Below are positions 8,605 through 16,984 of a DNA stretch of 64,000 bases, in pieces (the first letter of the stretch is position 1; each line of letters begins with the position of its first letter). The translations under genes were made by a program, and so were the position numbers. The DNA is from CAVZMO01 sp963776195 (GTDB lineage: Bacteria; Nitrospirota; Thermodesulfovibrionia; Thermodesulfovibrionales; SM23-35): assembly GCA_963776195.1 (NCBI GenBank), contig CAVZMO010000036.1, forward strand, positions 124,001 to 188,000, written 5' to 3'. The notes under the pieces are model-generated. The model saw only the letters and a list, made by a program, of their open reading frames with translations, was not told where the DNA came from and made no database searches.

Positions 8605-9099
8605 ATGGAATGGTTTGCTTTATATGTTAGATCAAGGTATGAATTTATTACCAATAATGAATTACGGAAAAAAGAAATAGAAACCTTTCTCCCTTCCGTA
8701 AAAAAGTGGAGTCAGTGGAAAGACAGAAAAAAACTCATTGAATTCCCGCTTTTTCCGGGCTACCTTTTTGTCCACATTTCTCCGGATACGGGGAACTTTT
8801 TAAAGGCACTAAGAACGATGGGAGCTGTTAACCTTGTCTCTTCGGCGCCCGGCAATCCCTGCCCGGTGTCCCCTGGAGAGATAAGTGCCTTGAGACTTCT
8901 CATCGAGAGCGGAAAAGAACTTGATATCTATCCCCACCTCACAGAAGGATCTTGGGTAAGGGTGAGAAGAGGCCCTCTCAAGGGAGCGGAGGGAATTCTT
9001 GAAAAGAAAGCAGATCAATATACGTTTGTGGTAAACATAAATCTTCTTGGCAGAAGTGTCGGTTTGAAGATTTATGCTGAAGATATTGAAAGTGCGTAA
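8605..9099 (+). CDS. NusG paralogue (RfaH/LoaP/UpxY-like antiterminator)
   Basis: 164 residues from the ATG at 8605, which has a strong G-rich ribosome-binding site; the frame extends further upstream but that part covers the sigma54 promoter. The NGN domain reads MEWFALYVRSRYEF ... FPLFPGYLFVHI, and the C-terminal KOW motif is EGSWVRVRRGPLKGAEG. Specialised NusG proteins of this type bind RNA polymerase and allow it to read long surface-polysaccharide operons, overriding terminators. Here it heads the XrtA operon, with leader hairpins and an intrinsic terminator between it and the export gene. Confidence 0.85.
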   Translation: MEWFALYVRSRYEFITNNELRKKEIETFLPSVKKWSQWKDRKKLIEFPLFPGYLFVHISPDTGNFLKALRTMGAVNLVSSAPGNPCPVSPGEISALRLLIESGKELDIYPHLTEGSWVRVRRGPLKGAEGILEKKADQYTFVVNINLLGRSVGLKIYAEDIESA

Positions 9100-9172
9100 A
9101 GTGTTTGCCGGAGAAGGAATACTTCCCAGATAGTCAATCTGAGAAACCCTTCCCTGAAGATTTATCCTCTAT

Positions 9173-9202
9173 CCTTTTCGGTTGATATTGTGACCGAAAA
9201 GG
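9173..9202 (+). promoter_or_regulatory. Strong RNA hairpin in leader after NusG-like gene
   Basis: A perfect 10-bp stem CCTTTTCGGT / ACCGAAAAGG with a 10-base loop and no T-run. Located 73 bases after the NusG-like stop. It could be a recruitment or pause element for the antiterminator, or an mRNA-processing/stability hairpin. Confidence 0.4.
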
Positions 9203-9274
9203 CGGAGCATTGCCGGTTTCCCAAATTGAAAAAACTGTGCAGCCTTGCGAAGTTCCCAATGCCTCATCGAGGGA

Positions 9275-9293
9275 AAAATCCGTCGAGGATTTT
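9275..9293 (+). promoter_or_regulatory. Second hairpin in the same leader
   Basis: Stem AAAATCC / GGATTTT with loop GTCGA, 70 bases before the receiver-like gene. Ends in TTTTC, so it could be a weak terminator or another leader element. Confidence 0.3.
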
Positions 9294-9361
9294 CATAACC
9301 GATAGTAAAAAACCATAAATTGTCTGCCAAAGTTTCACCGAGCACTCATACAGAGATTTAA

Positions 9362-9733
9362 GTGAAAAAGATATTAATAATAGATGAAAGTGCCTTCTCG
9401 CAGGTCTGTTCAGCTATTCTTGAACTCGAAGGGTACCAGACGGAGACAATCAAGAGCTTTGAACGTGCGTTCCCAAAATTAACAAATAATAAATTTGTAT
9501 TGATAATAACGAGTTACCCCTTTGGGCACTCTTTCTTTGAGAAAATAGGAAAAATAGACATGCCGACAATTGTTCTGACTGACCATATCAATAGAGATGT
9601 CGTGAATCTATTGGAGAGTCTTACTAATTCCTATTGCATGATAAAGCCCATAGATTATGACAGGTTCAGATCTCTGGTAAATGAGATAGTCAGTTGTCGG
9701 ACGCCTAAAACTAGTGAATATCATATCTTATAG
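9362..9733 (+). CDS. Degenerate receiver-domain protein
   Basis: 123 residues from a GTG start. The receiver fold is recognisable: KKILIIDES in place of the usual VDDE acidic pair, VLT (Thr73) and IKPID with Lys95. The phospho-acceptor Asp is replaced by Ser51 (IITSYPFG), so it should not be phosphorylated in the normal way. It stands alone, with no output domain. It may be a phosphorylation-independent adaptor that binds the kinase, the activator or the NusG-like factor; this is inference from position only. No strong ribosome-binding site is seen before the GTG. Confidence 0.7.
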   Translation: MKKILIIDESAFSQVCSAILELEGYQTETIKSFERAFPKLTNNKFVLIITSYPFGHSFFEKIGKIDMPTIVLTDHINRDVVNLLESLTNSYCMIKPIDYDRFRSLVNEIVSCRTPKTSEYHIL

Positions 9734-9864
9734 AATTGCTCAACGCGAAATAACTATGAGATCCTGCCGACTCTCAACATCCACGTGAAGTTAAAGACCA
9801 GAGTGAGAAAATGAAGCACAGTAGGGATTTAATAAGACATGATTAAATTAATTGTATTACCAAT

Positions 9865-9886
9865 AGGGGATTTTATCCTCTTTTTT
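9865..9886 (+). terminator. Intrinsic terminator upstream of the polysaccharide operon
   Basis: Stem AGGGGAT / ATCCTCT (one G-U pair), TTT loop, followed by six T. It lies about 105 bases before the export gene and after the NusG-like and receiver-like genes, within the 258-base gene-free stretch 9734-9991. Read-through control here by the NusG-like protein would be logical. A TATAAT-like box near 9930 could alternatively start the operon anew, but no good -35 box is seen. Confidence 0.5.
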
Positions 9887-9991
9887 ATGTTAAGCATATA
9901 TCCCTTTTCTCGATGTAATGATAATTTATAATGGATAATTATGAACAATTAAGGTGGTGTTCTTCGGAAGAGGAGCACGATAGGAGGAAAA

Positions 9992-10834
9992 ATGAGAAAA
10001 TGTCTTTATTCGATCTTCATGGCCGTTTCAATTTTTATTTTAATCCATGTGCCTTATGCAACAGCCAATCAGAGTTATGTAATTGGAGATGAGGACGTGC
10101 TTCAGATATCCGTATGGGGAAGCCCTGAATTGACTATTCAGGTCCCTGTAAGACCTGACGGGATGATTACGGTTCCACCTGTAGGAGATGTTAAGGCTGC
10201 GGGGCTTACACCGCAGGAATTAAAAGCGGTACTCGAAAAAGAACTTATAAAGTATGTCAAGTCGCCCGCTGTAAGTGTAGTCGTAACAGCTGTAAACAGC
10301 TTCAAGGTCTTTGTGACGGGGGAAGGAATAAGGGGGGCACTATCAGGTGGAGCGGCAGGCGCATCAGCATCGGGAGCAATTTCATTGAAAAGAAGTACTA
10401 CCATCTTACAACTGTTAACACAACTGGGTTCGTTACAAAATGCCGATCTCCATAATTCTTATGTCCTCAGAAATGGCCAGAAACTCAATATTGATTTATA
10501 TAAACTCATAGCCAAGGGTGATGTATCACAGGATGTACAGCTTAGATCAAATGATGTAATCTTTATCCCTGATAATTTCGAAAAACGCATCATGGTTTTG
10601 GGAGAAGTCAGGACGCCGAGCGTTATCCCTTTCAGAGAAGGAATGACGACACTTGATGCAATATTAAGTGCGGGGGGATTTACACAATTTGCGAACCCGA
10701 ATAATGTGGTTGTCGTAAGAAAGGAAGGCAACGAGGTGACGAATATAGAGGTGAGATTGAAAGATATAATCAAAAAAGGTAAAGTTAGTAGCGATCTTCC
10801 TTTAAAGCCTGGAGACCGTATAGTTGTTGATTAG
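9992..10834 (+). CDS. Polysaccharide export outer-membrane protein (Wza/OPX family)
   Basis: 280 residues with a signal peptide (MRKCLYSIFMAVSIFILIHV ... ATA). The Poly_export domain starts YVIGDEDVLQISVWGSPELT and is followed by SLBB-type domains (about 95-180 and 200-275). A Gly/Ala/Ser insert (GALSGGAAGASASGA) interrupts the first SLBB. It lacks the lipobox Cys of Wza. It would form the outer-membrane or periplasmic conduit for the polysaccharide and matches the EpsE-like protein of XrtA loci. A GGAGG ribosome-binding site precedes the ATG. First gene of the long operon with the chain-length determinant and autokinase. Confidence 0.9.
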   Translation: MRKCLYSIFMAVSIFILIHVPYATANQSYVIGDEDVLQISVWGSPELTIQVPVRPDGMITVPPVGDVKAAGLTPQELKAVLEKELIKYVKSPAVSVVVTAVNSFKVFVTGEGIRGALSGGAAGASASGAISLKRSTTILQLLTQLGSLQNADLHNSYVLRNGQKLNIDLYKLIAKGDVSQDVQLRSNDVIFIPDNFEKRIMVLGEVRTPSVIPFREGMTTLDAILSAGGFTQFANPNNVVVVRKEGNEVTNIEVRLKDIIKKGKVSSDLPLKPGDRIVVD

Positions 10835-10854
10835 TATAATTTTAGGAGGTATCT

Positions 10855-12420
10855 ATGCCGAAAGAGGATTCCCAACAGTTTGATATAAGACATTATGTGT
10901 CGATAATAGAGAGGAGAAAATATTTAGCACTCTCAGTCGGACTCGTGGTGCTTTCTATATTTACCTGGGGAAGTTTTCTATTGTCCAAGACATACGAGGC
11001 GAGTTCAACTGTGTCTATCGAGAAGGACACCGTGTTGAAACCTCTGATGCAAGGTGTCGGGGTTTCAGGCAGCAATGAAGATAAGCTCATAAACCTCAAA
11101 AGCGACATTACGAGCAGGAGCATTATAGAGAAGGTCGTAACAAAGCTCGGGTTTAACATTAATGATAAGGGTTCAGGGCAATCCAATGCCCTTATAGAAG
11201 GCATAAGACAAAACCTGGATATAACGGTAAGAGGGAATGATAGACAAACAAATTTGTTTAATATCACCTACAAAGGGAAAGATCCTAAGAAGGTAGCTGA
11301 TGTGGTGAACACCATTGTGGGTATATATATAGATGAGAATATACATTCCAGAAGATCGGACACCTCTGAAGCGTATGAGTTTATCCAGAATCAGGTTCAG
11401 GAGTATAAGGTCAAACTTGAGGAATCTGACAGGAATATACGGGAATTCAAAGAAAAAAATCCGAACCTCGTTCCCCAGAGTGAAACGACACTTCTTACAA
11501 GATTGGAGGGCCAGCAGAGCGCCAGGATAGAAGCCGAGATAAGATTGAAAGAGCTCTTGAGAAGAAAGGAAAACCTTCAGAAACAACTTGCAGGTGAAAA
11601 GGAACTTACTATTGCGTTTGTAACGAGAGAGGGTTCACCACAGGCGAGGTTGAGTTATTTGAACAATCAACTCATGCTTTTGACGGCCAAATATACTGAG
11701 CGTTATCCCGAGGTAATAAAGATAAAGAGTGAGATAGAAGAATTGAAGAAACAGATAGCTCAAGCTAAAGAGTCTCGCACGGAAAGTTCCGGCTCTGAGA
11801 CTGCTGCAATGAACCCTATTTTTCAACAGTTAAAAGAGGATTTGGCGAAAACGGATGCTGAGGTGGAATCGTTGAAAGCAAGAACATCTGAGCTTTCAAA
11901 ACAGCAACAAGAGAGTCAGAGAATATTCGGACGTATGCCAAAAGAGCAGGAGGAGTGGACAAAGCTTCAAAGGGACAGGAATGTATATCAGCAGATATAT
12001 GATCAACTGTTGCAAAAGCTCGAAAATGCAAAAGTTTCGAAGGAACTCGAGTTTTCCGATAAAGGTGAACGGTTCAAGATTATAGATTATGCAATGATTC
12101 CTTTATTCCCGGTCAAACCTGACAGGGTCAAAATGATCCTTTTCGGGATCTTGCTCGGCATCGCATCAGGAATAGGTACTGCCTTGGGACTCGAATATCT
12201 TGATCACTCTTTTAAAGATGAGGATTCGATTGAGTCCAGCATCCAGTTGCCCGTACTCGCTGCGATCCCAAGAATTGTTACAGAGGCCGATGAGCTGGCT
12301 GCAAAAAGGCTTGACCTTAAGGTTTTTGTTGCATCAGGCGCTTATCTTTTTATCGTATGCCTGGTGCTGATAAAAGAATTACTATCGAGATATATGGGAA
12401 TTAAAATATTTAATTTCTAG
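10855..12420 (+). CDS. XrtA-associated chain-length determinant (Wzz/GNVR)
   Basis: 521 residues. N-terminal cytoplasmic segment (FDIRHYVSIIERRKY), first transmembrane helix (about 25-45), long periplasmic coiled-coil region (about 170-400, rich in Glu/Lys/Gln) with the GNVR-like motif in PKEQEEWTKLQRDRNVYQQIY, and a second membrane region around residues 425-445 after PVKPDRVKM. A further hydrophobic segment near 490-507 ends the protein. This is the polysaccharide co-polymerase that sets chain length and interacts with the export protein and the autokinase. GGAGG ribosome-binding site 21 bases after the previous stop. Confidence 0.9.
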   Translation: MPKEDSQQFDIRHYVSIIERRKYLALSVGLVVLSIFTWGSFLLSKTYEASSTVSIEKDTVLKPLMQGVGVSGSNEDKLINLKSDITSRSIIEKVVTKLGFNINDKGSGQSNALIEGIRQNLDITVRGNDRQTNLFNITYKGKDPKKVADVVNTIVGIYIDENIHSRRSDTSEAYEFIQNQVQEYKVKLEESDRNIREFKEKNPNLVPQSETTLLTRLEGQQSARIEAEIRLKELLRRKENLQKQLAGEKELTIAFVTREGSPQARLSYLNNQLMLLTAKYTERYPEVIKIKSEIEELKKQIAQAKESRTESSGSETAAMNPIFQQLKEDLAKTDAEVESLKARTSELSKQQQESQRIFGRMPKEQEEWTKLQRDRNVYQQIYDQLLQKLENAKVSKELEFSDKGERFKIIDYAMIPLFPVKPDRVKMILFGILLGIASGIGTALGLEYLDHSFKDEDSIESSIQLPVLAAIPRIVTEADELAAKRLDLKVFVASGAYLFIVCLVLIKELLSRYMGIKIFNF

Positions 12421-12433
12421 GCGGGGGGACTAA

Positions 12434-13312
12434 ATGAGCAGAATAGAAAAGGTATTAGAGAAAGCTGCAGAAATGAGGGAATCGGTGCACGAGACTGTCG
12501 GTGAGGAAACATTTTCTCATGACCATAAGATTCCCTTTGTGGGCTTTGAAGTTGGAGAGCCCGCAGTAAATCCTGATACCGTTGATAGACATATAGTGTG
12601 CATAACAGATCCCAATTCTGTGGCTGCCGAACAGTATAAAAAATTGCGCGCCAGGATTATTAAGGCTACCACAGAAAATTTCCTGAACACCATTATGGTA
12701 ACAAGCCCGGATATGGGTGAAGGAAAGACAATTACAGCAACAAACCTTGCTGTTTCTATAGCAAATGAGATTGACCATACGGTACTTCTCGTGGATACTG
12801 ATTTTAAACACCCTTCCGTACACAAATATCTCGGCATCGAAACAAAGCAAGGTCTCAGCGACTGTCTCATGGGTAAAGCAGAGCTTTCCCAGGTAATGAT
12901 CAAGACAGGCATCGGAAAACTCGTATTTCTGCCGGCGGGCAATGCCGCTGAAAATGCTACTGAACTTCTCTCTTCAGAAAAGATGAAAATGCTTGTACAC
13001 GAGATGAAGCTCAGGTATAAGGATAGATATATAATTTTTGACTCAGCGCCCATACTCGTAAGCTCAGACTCTATTCCGTTGAGCAGTTATATGGACGGGG
13101 TTCTCCTCGTAATCCAGGCATCCCGTACCACTCCGAAAGCTGCGTCACATGCTATTTCCCAGATAAAGGGTAGTAATATTCTCGGCGTCGTATTCAATAA
13201 CGTTTCAAAGTACCTCGCAAGGAACCTTTATCCATATTATTATCTCTATAACAAAGAAGGATATTATAAAAGCTCTGCAAATACCGGAGGAGATAAGGAC
13301 AATAATCCATAA
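12434..13312 (+). CDS. XrtA-associated tyrosine autokinase (BY-kinase)
   Basis: 292 residues, a CpsD/CapB-type cytoplasmic kinase. Walker A SPDMGEGKT, Walker A' LLVDTDFKHPSV and Walker B YIIFDSAPIL are present. The C-terminus has the Tyr cluster (NLYPYYYLYNKEGYY) that is autophosphorylated in this family. It partners the chain-length determinant immediately upstream (separate polypeptides, as in Firmicutes and XrtA loci) and regulates polymer length or export. A GGGGGGAC stretch precedes the ATG. Confidence 0.92.
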   Translation: MSRIEKVLEKAAEMRESVHETVGEETFSHDHKIPFVGFEVGEPAVNPDTVDRHIVCITDPNSVAAEQYKKLRARIIKATTENFLNTIMVTSPDMGEGKTITATNLAVSIANEIDHTVLLVDTDFKHPSVHKYLGIETKQGLSDCLMGKAELSQVMIKTGIGKLVFLPAGNAAENATELLSSEKMKMLVHEMKLRYKDRYIIFDSAPILVSSDSIPLSSYMDGVLLVIQASRTTPKAASHAISQIKGSNILGVVFNNVSKYLARNLYPYYYLYNKEGYYKSSANTGGDKDNNP

Positions 13313-13408
13313 AACTTCTTCAATTACAGGGGACACAAGAACCTGGACACTTGCGTTTGTTTCTCACGGCAGTTTCAGAACTTGGATTTTTTAGTCGAAA
13401 TCGAATAA

Positions 13409-15409
13409 ATGTTTGAGCTTCTCAATATTGATACTTTATCTTCTTTACAGAATCATCTGTCAAGCCTGACAGGTCTTTCCCTCTCTATGTACGATGAGAA
13501 AGGAAACATAATCCTTCCTCCCGTCAAGGAGGATAAATTCTTATCGGCTATCAGATCATCTCTGAGGGGCAGGGAGGAATATAACAATTTTTTTAAGACA
13601 CATATAGAGCAAGCAGTCCAGAGAAGAAATGTGTCCTTAATCAAGGGGCCTGCAAGCCAATACTATTTTTTCATACCTGTGCATATTGATAATTCATTCT
13701 TGGTTATCACAGGAAGCGGGGGATATCCTTCTGCCGGGGATTTTGAGGATTTTTATAAAAAAGAAGGGCAATCTTACGGTCTCCTCCCGCAGCAACTTAA
13801 AGCCTGGTATCACGAGATTATCATCAGGGACGATGCGGCCATTCACGATAGGGCAATGCATATCCAGTCCATATTCAATCTTGTCCTCAGGGTCAGCTCT
13901 GAAGGCAGCCTGAAGGAAAAGAGATATAAATTAATGAAAACTGTCCTCGGCCTTGTAACCAACACAAAACTGGATAAACAGGAAGATGAACTCTATGACA
14001 TGTTGGCGGATATTACACTTTTTTTGTTCAGCGCAGAAAGTGTCTCGGTAATGGTAAGAGATAGTGATGTATTCAGGCCGGTGAGGACGGCAGGCATATT
14101 AAAAGGACATCTGGAATCGCTGCCATTAAAGATTACAGGCATTGTTTCCGAGGTGGTTGAGAAACAAAGATCTTTATATTCCGAATCTGCGATAGAGCTA
14201 TTGCGATTGGGGCTGGGTGATGAGGTTGCATCTCTTTATGCTTTTCCCATCATGTTTGATGAGAAAGTGTCCGGATTGATGTGTATCTTTAACTCTCCTA
14301 TTAATCAGGATGACGCTGATATTATATCTGAGCTATGCAAAATTACGGGTGTTATTTTCAGCCTCATAGATCTGCAGTGCATTTATGATAAAAGCATAAA
14401 AGAGAAAGATGCATTGAATTCAGCTACAGCACGTCTCAACCCTGTTAAAGAACCGGATATCCTTTATGAATCCATACTCGATATAGGCGTACATCTTACT
14501 GGTGCGGAAAAGGGTTCCTTAATGCTGGTAGGGGAAGATGCATCTTGCCTCACCATAAAGGCCGCGAGAGGGATAAACAAAAGACTCCTGGGTGAGATAA
14601 AGATCAGTGTTGGCGATGGCATTGCGGGGAAGGTATTCAGCGAAGGCAAACCACTCAAGGTGGAGGATGTCGAAAGTCGCGAAAAAGTTTTTTTCAGAAA
14701 GCGTTCGAGATACAGGACGGGCTCTTTCATAAGTATTCCCCTTAAAATCGGAGAAGAGACGATTGGGGTGCTGAATATATCCGATAAGATAAGCGGGGAG
14801 GTCTTTTCAGATGAGGACATGGCGTTATTAAGTTCATTTGCATCATATGCATCTATTGCACTCGAAAGATCGATGTATTATGCCCTGGCAAGCCATTTGA
14901 GGGAACTATCTATTACCGATGCCCTGACCTCTCTTTTTAACAGGCGATATTTTGAGGAAAGATTCTACGAGGAACTCCAGCGTTCTGAGCGTCACAATCT
15001 GTCTTTTTCTTTGCTGATGCTGGACATAGATGATTTCAAGCTTTTTAATGACACCGAAGGCCATCTTTCAGGTGATGACGTATTAAGGCGCATTGCCAAT
15101 ATCGCAAAGGATATCCTGCGAGTTATTGATGTGATAGCAAGGTTCGGAGGAGAAGAATTTGCGGTCATCATGCCTCAGACAGAGAAGGATGAGGCGTTTT
15201 TAGTCGCTGAAAGGATAAGGAAGGCAATCAAGGAACAACTAACCAGTACCTGGGATGCTTTCCCGAGGGACACTTTAACCGTCAGCATCGGTATTGCAAC
15301 GTTTCCGTCTGATGCGATGAACAGGAAAGAACTGATACAGAATACCGACAAGGCACTTTACAGAGCAAAAATGGAAGGCAAGGACAGGACGGTTTTGTAT
15401 AAGAAATAG
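13409..15409 (+). CDS. Diguanylate cyclase with PocR-like and GAF domains
   Basis: 666 residues. N-terminus (1-160) resembles the PocR ligand-binding fold (LSSLTGLSLSMYDEKGN). A first GAF-like region spans about 190-325 and a clear second GAF domain about 345-490 (GDGIAGKVFSEGKPLKVEDV). The C-terminal GGDEF domain (500-666) has TDALTSLFNRRYFEE, D-I-D-D-F-K metal site and an intact active-site GGEEF in RFGGEEFAVIMP. It should make cyclic di-GMP from two GTP. No allosteric RxxD site is evident upstream of GGEEF. No membrane segment. It lies inside the polysaccharide operon and would supply the signal that a riboswitch at 60 kb reads. Confidence 0.88.
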   Translation: MFELLNIDTLSSLQNHLSSLTGLSLSMYDEKGNIILPPVKEDKFLSAIRSSLRGREEYNNFFKTHIEQAVQRRNVSLIKGPASQYYFFIPVHIDNSFLVITGSGGYPSAGDFEDFYKKEGQSYGLLPQQLKAWYHEIIIRDDAAIHDRAMHIQSIFNLVLRVSSEGSLKEKRYKLMKTVLGLVTNTKLDKQEDELYDMLADITLFLFSAESVSVMVRDSDVFRPVRTAGILKGHLESLPLKITGIVSEVVEKQRSLYSESAIELLRLGLGDEVASLYAFPIMFDEKVSGLMCIFNSPINQDDADIISELCKITGVIFSLIDLQCIYDKSIKEKDALNSATARLNPVKEPDILYESILDIGVHLTGAEKGSLMLVGEDASCLTIKAARGINKRLLGEIKISVGDGIAGKVFSEGKPLKVEDVESREKVFFRKRSRYRTGSFISIPLKIGEETIGVLNISDKISGEVFSDEDMALLSSFASYASIALERSMYYALASHLRELSITDALTSLFNRRYFEERFYEELQRSERHNLSFSLLMLDIDDFKLFNDTEGHLSGDDVLRRIANIAKDILRVIDVIARFGGEEFAVIMPQTEKDEAFLVAERIRKAIKEQLTSTWDAFPRDTLTVSIGIATFPSDAMNRKELIQNTDKALYRAKMEGKDRTVLYKK

Positions 15410-15468
15410 GGTTTTTGCAGTAATAAAAAAAATAGCAAAATAGATTTTTAAAATAAAAACAGGCTCTT

Positions 15469-16392
15469 ATGTATATTTCTTTCTTTAACCTTAGATATAA
15501 GCCTTTCCAGATCACCCCTGACCCGGAATTTCTTTTTAGGAGCAAGGTACACAAAAAGGCTTTGACCTATCTTAATTATGGGATCAGTTCTGATTCCGGC
15601 GGATTTATTCTTGTTACCGGTGAGGTAGGTACCGGTAAGACGACTGTCATAAGAAGTGTTATGAAGGAGCAAAAAAAAGATATAACCTTTTCACGTGTCA
15701 ACAATACGCGTTTGACTTCGGATCAATTAATCTCGATGATCAACGACGATTTTAACCTCGATATACAGGGTAGGGACAAGACTCAGATGTTAAGGGATCT
15801 CACGGACTTTCTCATTGAGCAGTACAGAAAGGGGAAAAAATCAATCCTCATAATAGACGAGGCACAGAATCTCACCCCTGATCTCCTTGAAGAAATAAGA
15901 CTTCTTTCAAACCTTGAGACCTCTAAATCAAAACTTCTGCAGATAATTCTTGTCGGTCAGCCTGAATTGAGAAAGGTTCTTGCACTGCCGGAACTCAGAT
16001 CACTCAGACAGAGAATAAACGTAAGTTGCCACATTTCTCCCCTTACAATGGTCGAAACGGAGGAATACATATTCCACAGACTTGAGATTGCGGGAAATAG
16101 AGAAGCTGTTAGTTTTCATAGTGGAGGCATTGAGTTGATCCATAACTTCGCCAGAGGTATCCCAAGACTGATAAACATCGTATGTGATTTTCTTCTGCTC
16201 TCCGCATTTATCGATCGGACAAGGGAAATATCTTTGGATATGGCGAAAGAAGTAATTAATGACCTTGAGAAAGAGAATAGATACTGGCAGGATGGAATTT
16301 CTGAAGAATATTCCGACAGTGTGAACTGCAATAAAGAAATGAAAAAAAAGGCAGAGAGTCTTGAAGAAGAGTCATTTAGAGAGAAATATTGA
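15469..16392 (+). CDS. XrtA/PEP-CTERM system ATPase (ExeA-like AAA)
   Basis: 307 residues. Starts MYISFFNLRYKPFQITPDPEFLF, the signature of the ExeA-like ATPase subfamily of exosortase loci (TIGR03015). Walker A GEVGTGKTT, Walker B SILIIDEAQNL, and the sensor region ILVGQPELR are present; the C-terminal helical part contains GIPRLINIVCDF. The acidic tail after residue 265 is variable. It is thought to power or regulate polymer or PEP-CTERM protein export. It is a diagnostic gene of the XrtA system. Confidence 0.92.
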   Translation: MYISFFNLRYKPFQITPDPEFLFRSKVHKKALTYLNYGISSDSGGFILVTGEVGTGKTTVIRSVMKEQKKDITFSRVNNTRLTSDQLISMINDDFNLDIQGRDKTQMLRDLTDFLIEQYRKGKKSILIIDEAQNLTPDLLEEIRLLSNLETSKSKLLQIILVGQPELRKVLALPELRSLRQRINVSCHISPLTMVETEEYIFHRLEIAGNREAVSFHSGGIELIHNFARGIPRLINIVCDFLLLSAFIDRTREISLDMAKEVINDLEKENRYWQDGISEEYSDSVNCNKEMKKKAESLEEESFREKY

Positions 16393-16588
16393 CTGTTTCG
16401 ATAAAGACAGAGATCTTTGAGAAAATCTCTGAAACCGAAAAGATGCTCAGCTTCTGCCATAGACGAATTAAAGGTAAAGTTGACAAACAGGGATTCAGTG
16501 GACACGGAAGGCAAGGTTTAACAAAATCGTGAGAGAAATAAAAGAACTGAAGGAGATAACTTCAGAATTCAGAAAGGAGGGACCATGA
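16389..16588 (+). pseudogene. Possible small coiled-coil protein, frameshifted
   Basis: A TTG overlapping the ATPase stop opens 47 codons with heptad-like character (IKTEIFEKISETEKML), ending at 16532. In another frame the helix seems to resume as KIVREIKELKEITSEFRKEG up to TGA at 16588, so one indel would give a single protein of about 65 residues. No family recognised. The call rests on helical character, gene overlap and the GGAGG at its end serving the next reading frame. Confidence 0.25.
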
Positions 16589-16656
16589 ACAAACAGAAAA
16601 GGGGAGAAAGAGAAATCTGTGGACAAGAATTTTTAACTGAAAGGAGGTCACTATGA
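16585..16656 (+). CDS. Possible 23-residue coupled peptide before the PEP-CTERM gene
   Basis: ATG at 16585 follows GGAGG by three bases (GGAGGGACCATG). The peptide MNKQKRGEREIC... ends at TGA (16654-16656), which overlaps the ATG at 16653 of the next gene, whose own ribosome-binding site AAGGAGG is inside this frame. It is hydrophilic and has no known family. It might only be a leader for translational coupling. Confidence 0.25.
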   Translation: MNKQKRGEREICGQEFLTERRSL

Positions 16657-16984
16657 AAACAAGACTTATTCTTAGTCATGACGTTTGTGCTGTTTGTAGC
16701 TTTATTGGCTCTGAATGATCTGCCACAGGGCATGGTAAATTACGGGGTAACTTCAAGCTATGCGATGGATGCCGAATCCCGCCGACACCTATCGCGACCG
16801 GTATAACCCCAACCCCGGGAATAGTTCCGTGCCCGATCCAAACGCCGACACCTATCGCGACCGGGTTAACCCCAACCCCGGGAGTAGTTCCGTGCCCGAA
16901 CCTTCTTCTCTCATGTTAATGGGATCAGGAGTAGCAGGTTTAGGCATTTACCTGTTTATTAAAAAACGGAACAAGAAAAAATAG
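16653..16984 (+). pseudogene. Small PEP-CTERM protein with two 21-residue repeats, two frameshifts
   Basis: ATG at 16653 with AAGGAGG. Frame 1 gives MKTRLIL, then one base too many leads to VMTFVLFVALLALND (signal peptide core) up to SSYAMDA, then another shift enters the frame with two tandem units (ADTYRDR-NPNPG-SSVP). The end has the complete PEP-CTERM sorting signal: VPEPSS, a hydrophobic segment LMLMGSGVAGLGIYLFI and a basic tail KKRNKKK. It is therefore a substrate for the exosortase encoded at 23.7 kb. Joined, it is about 109 residues. The stop overlaps the GTG of the amidotransferase gene. Whether the two indels are real or sequencing errors cannot be told. Confidence 0.7.
16781..16903 (+). 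repeat. Two tandem 63-bp coding repeats
   Basis: Copies begin at 16781 and 16844 (GCCGACACCTATCGCGACCG in both) and encode the 21-residue Pro/Asn/Asp-rich unit of the PEP-CTERM protein. Only a few bases differ. The last unit runs into the VPEP motif, so the PEP motif itself seems to have been born from, or homogenised with, the repeat (VPDP in unit 1, VPEP in unit 2). Confidence 0.85.

Noticed and set aside
11173..11586. 137-residue minus-strand frame inside the chain-length determinant gene
   Set aside because: Antisense shadow of a clear coding region with no start signal.
12455..13053. Minus-strand frames of 131 and 178 residues within the autokinase gene
   Set aside because: Antisense shadows; the plus strand carries all Walker motifs.
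13351..13366. TGGACACTTGCG before the diguanylate cyclase as a sigma54 promoter
   Set aside because: GG and GC are only 6 bases apart.
16498..16514. TGGACACGGAAGGCAAG as a sigma54 promoter for the PEP-CTERM gene
   Set aside because: The GG to GC distance is 9, not 10, and the TTGC block is missing.
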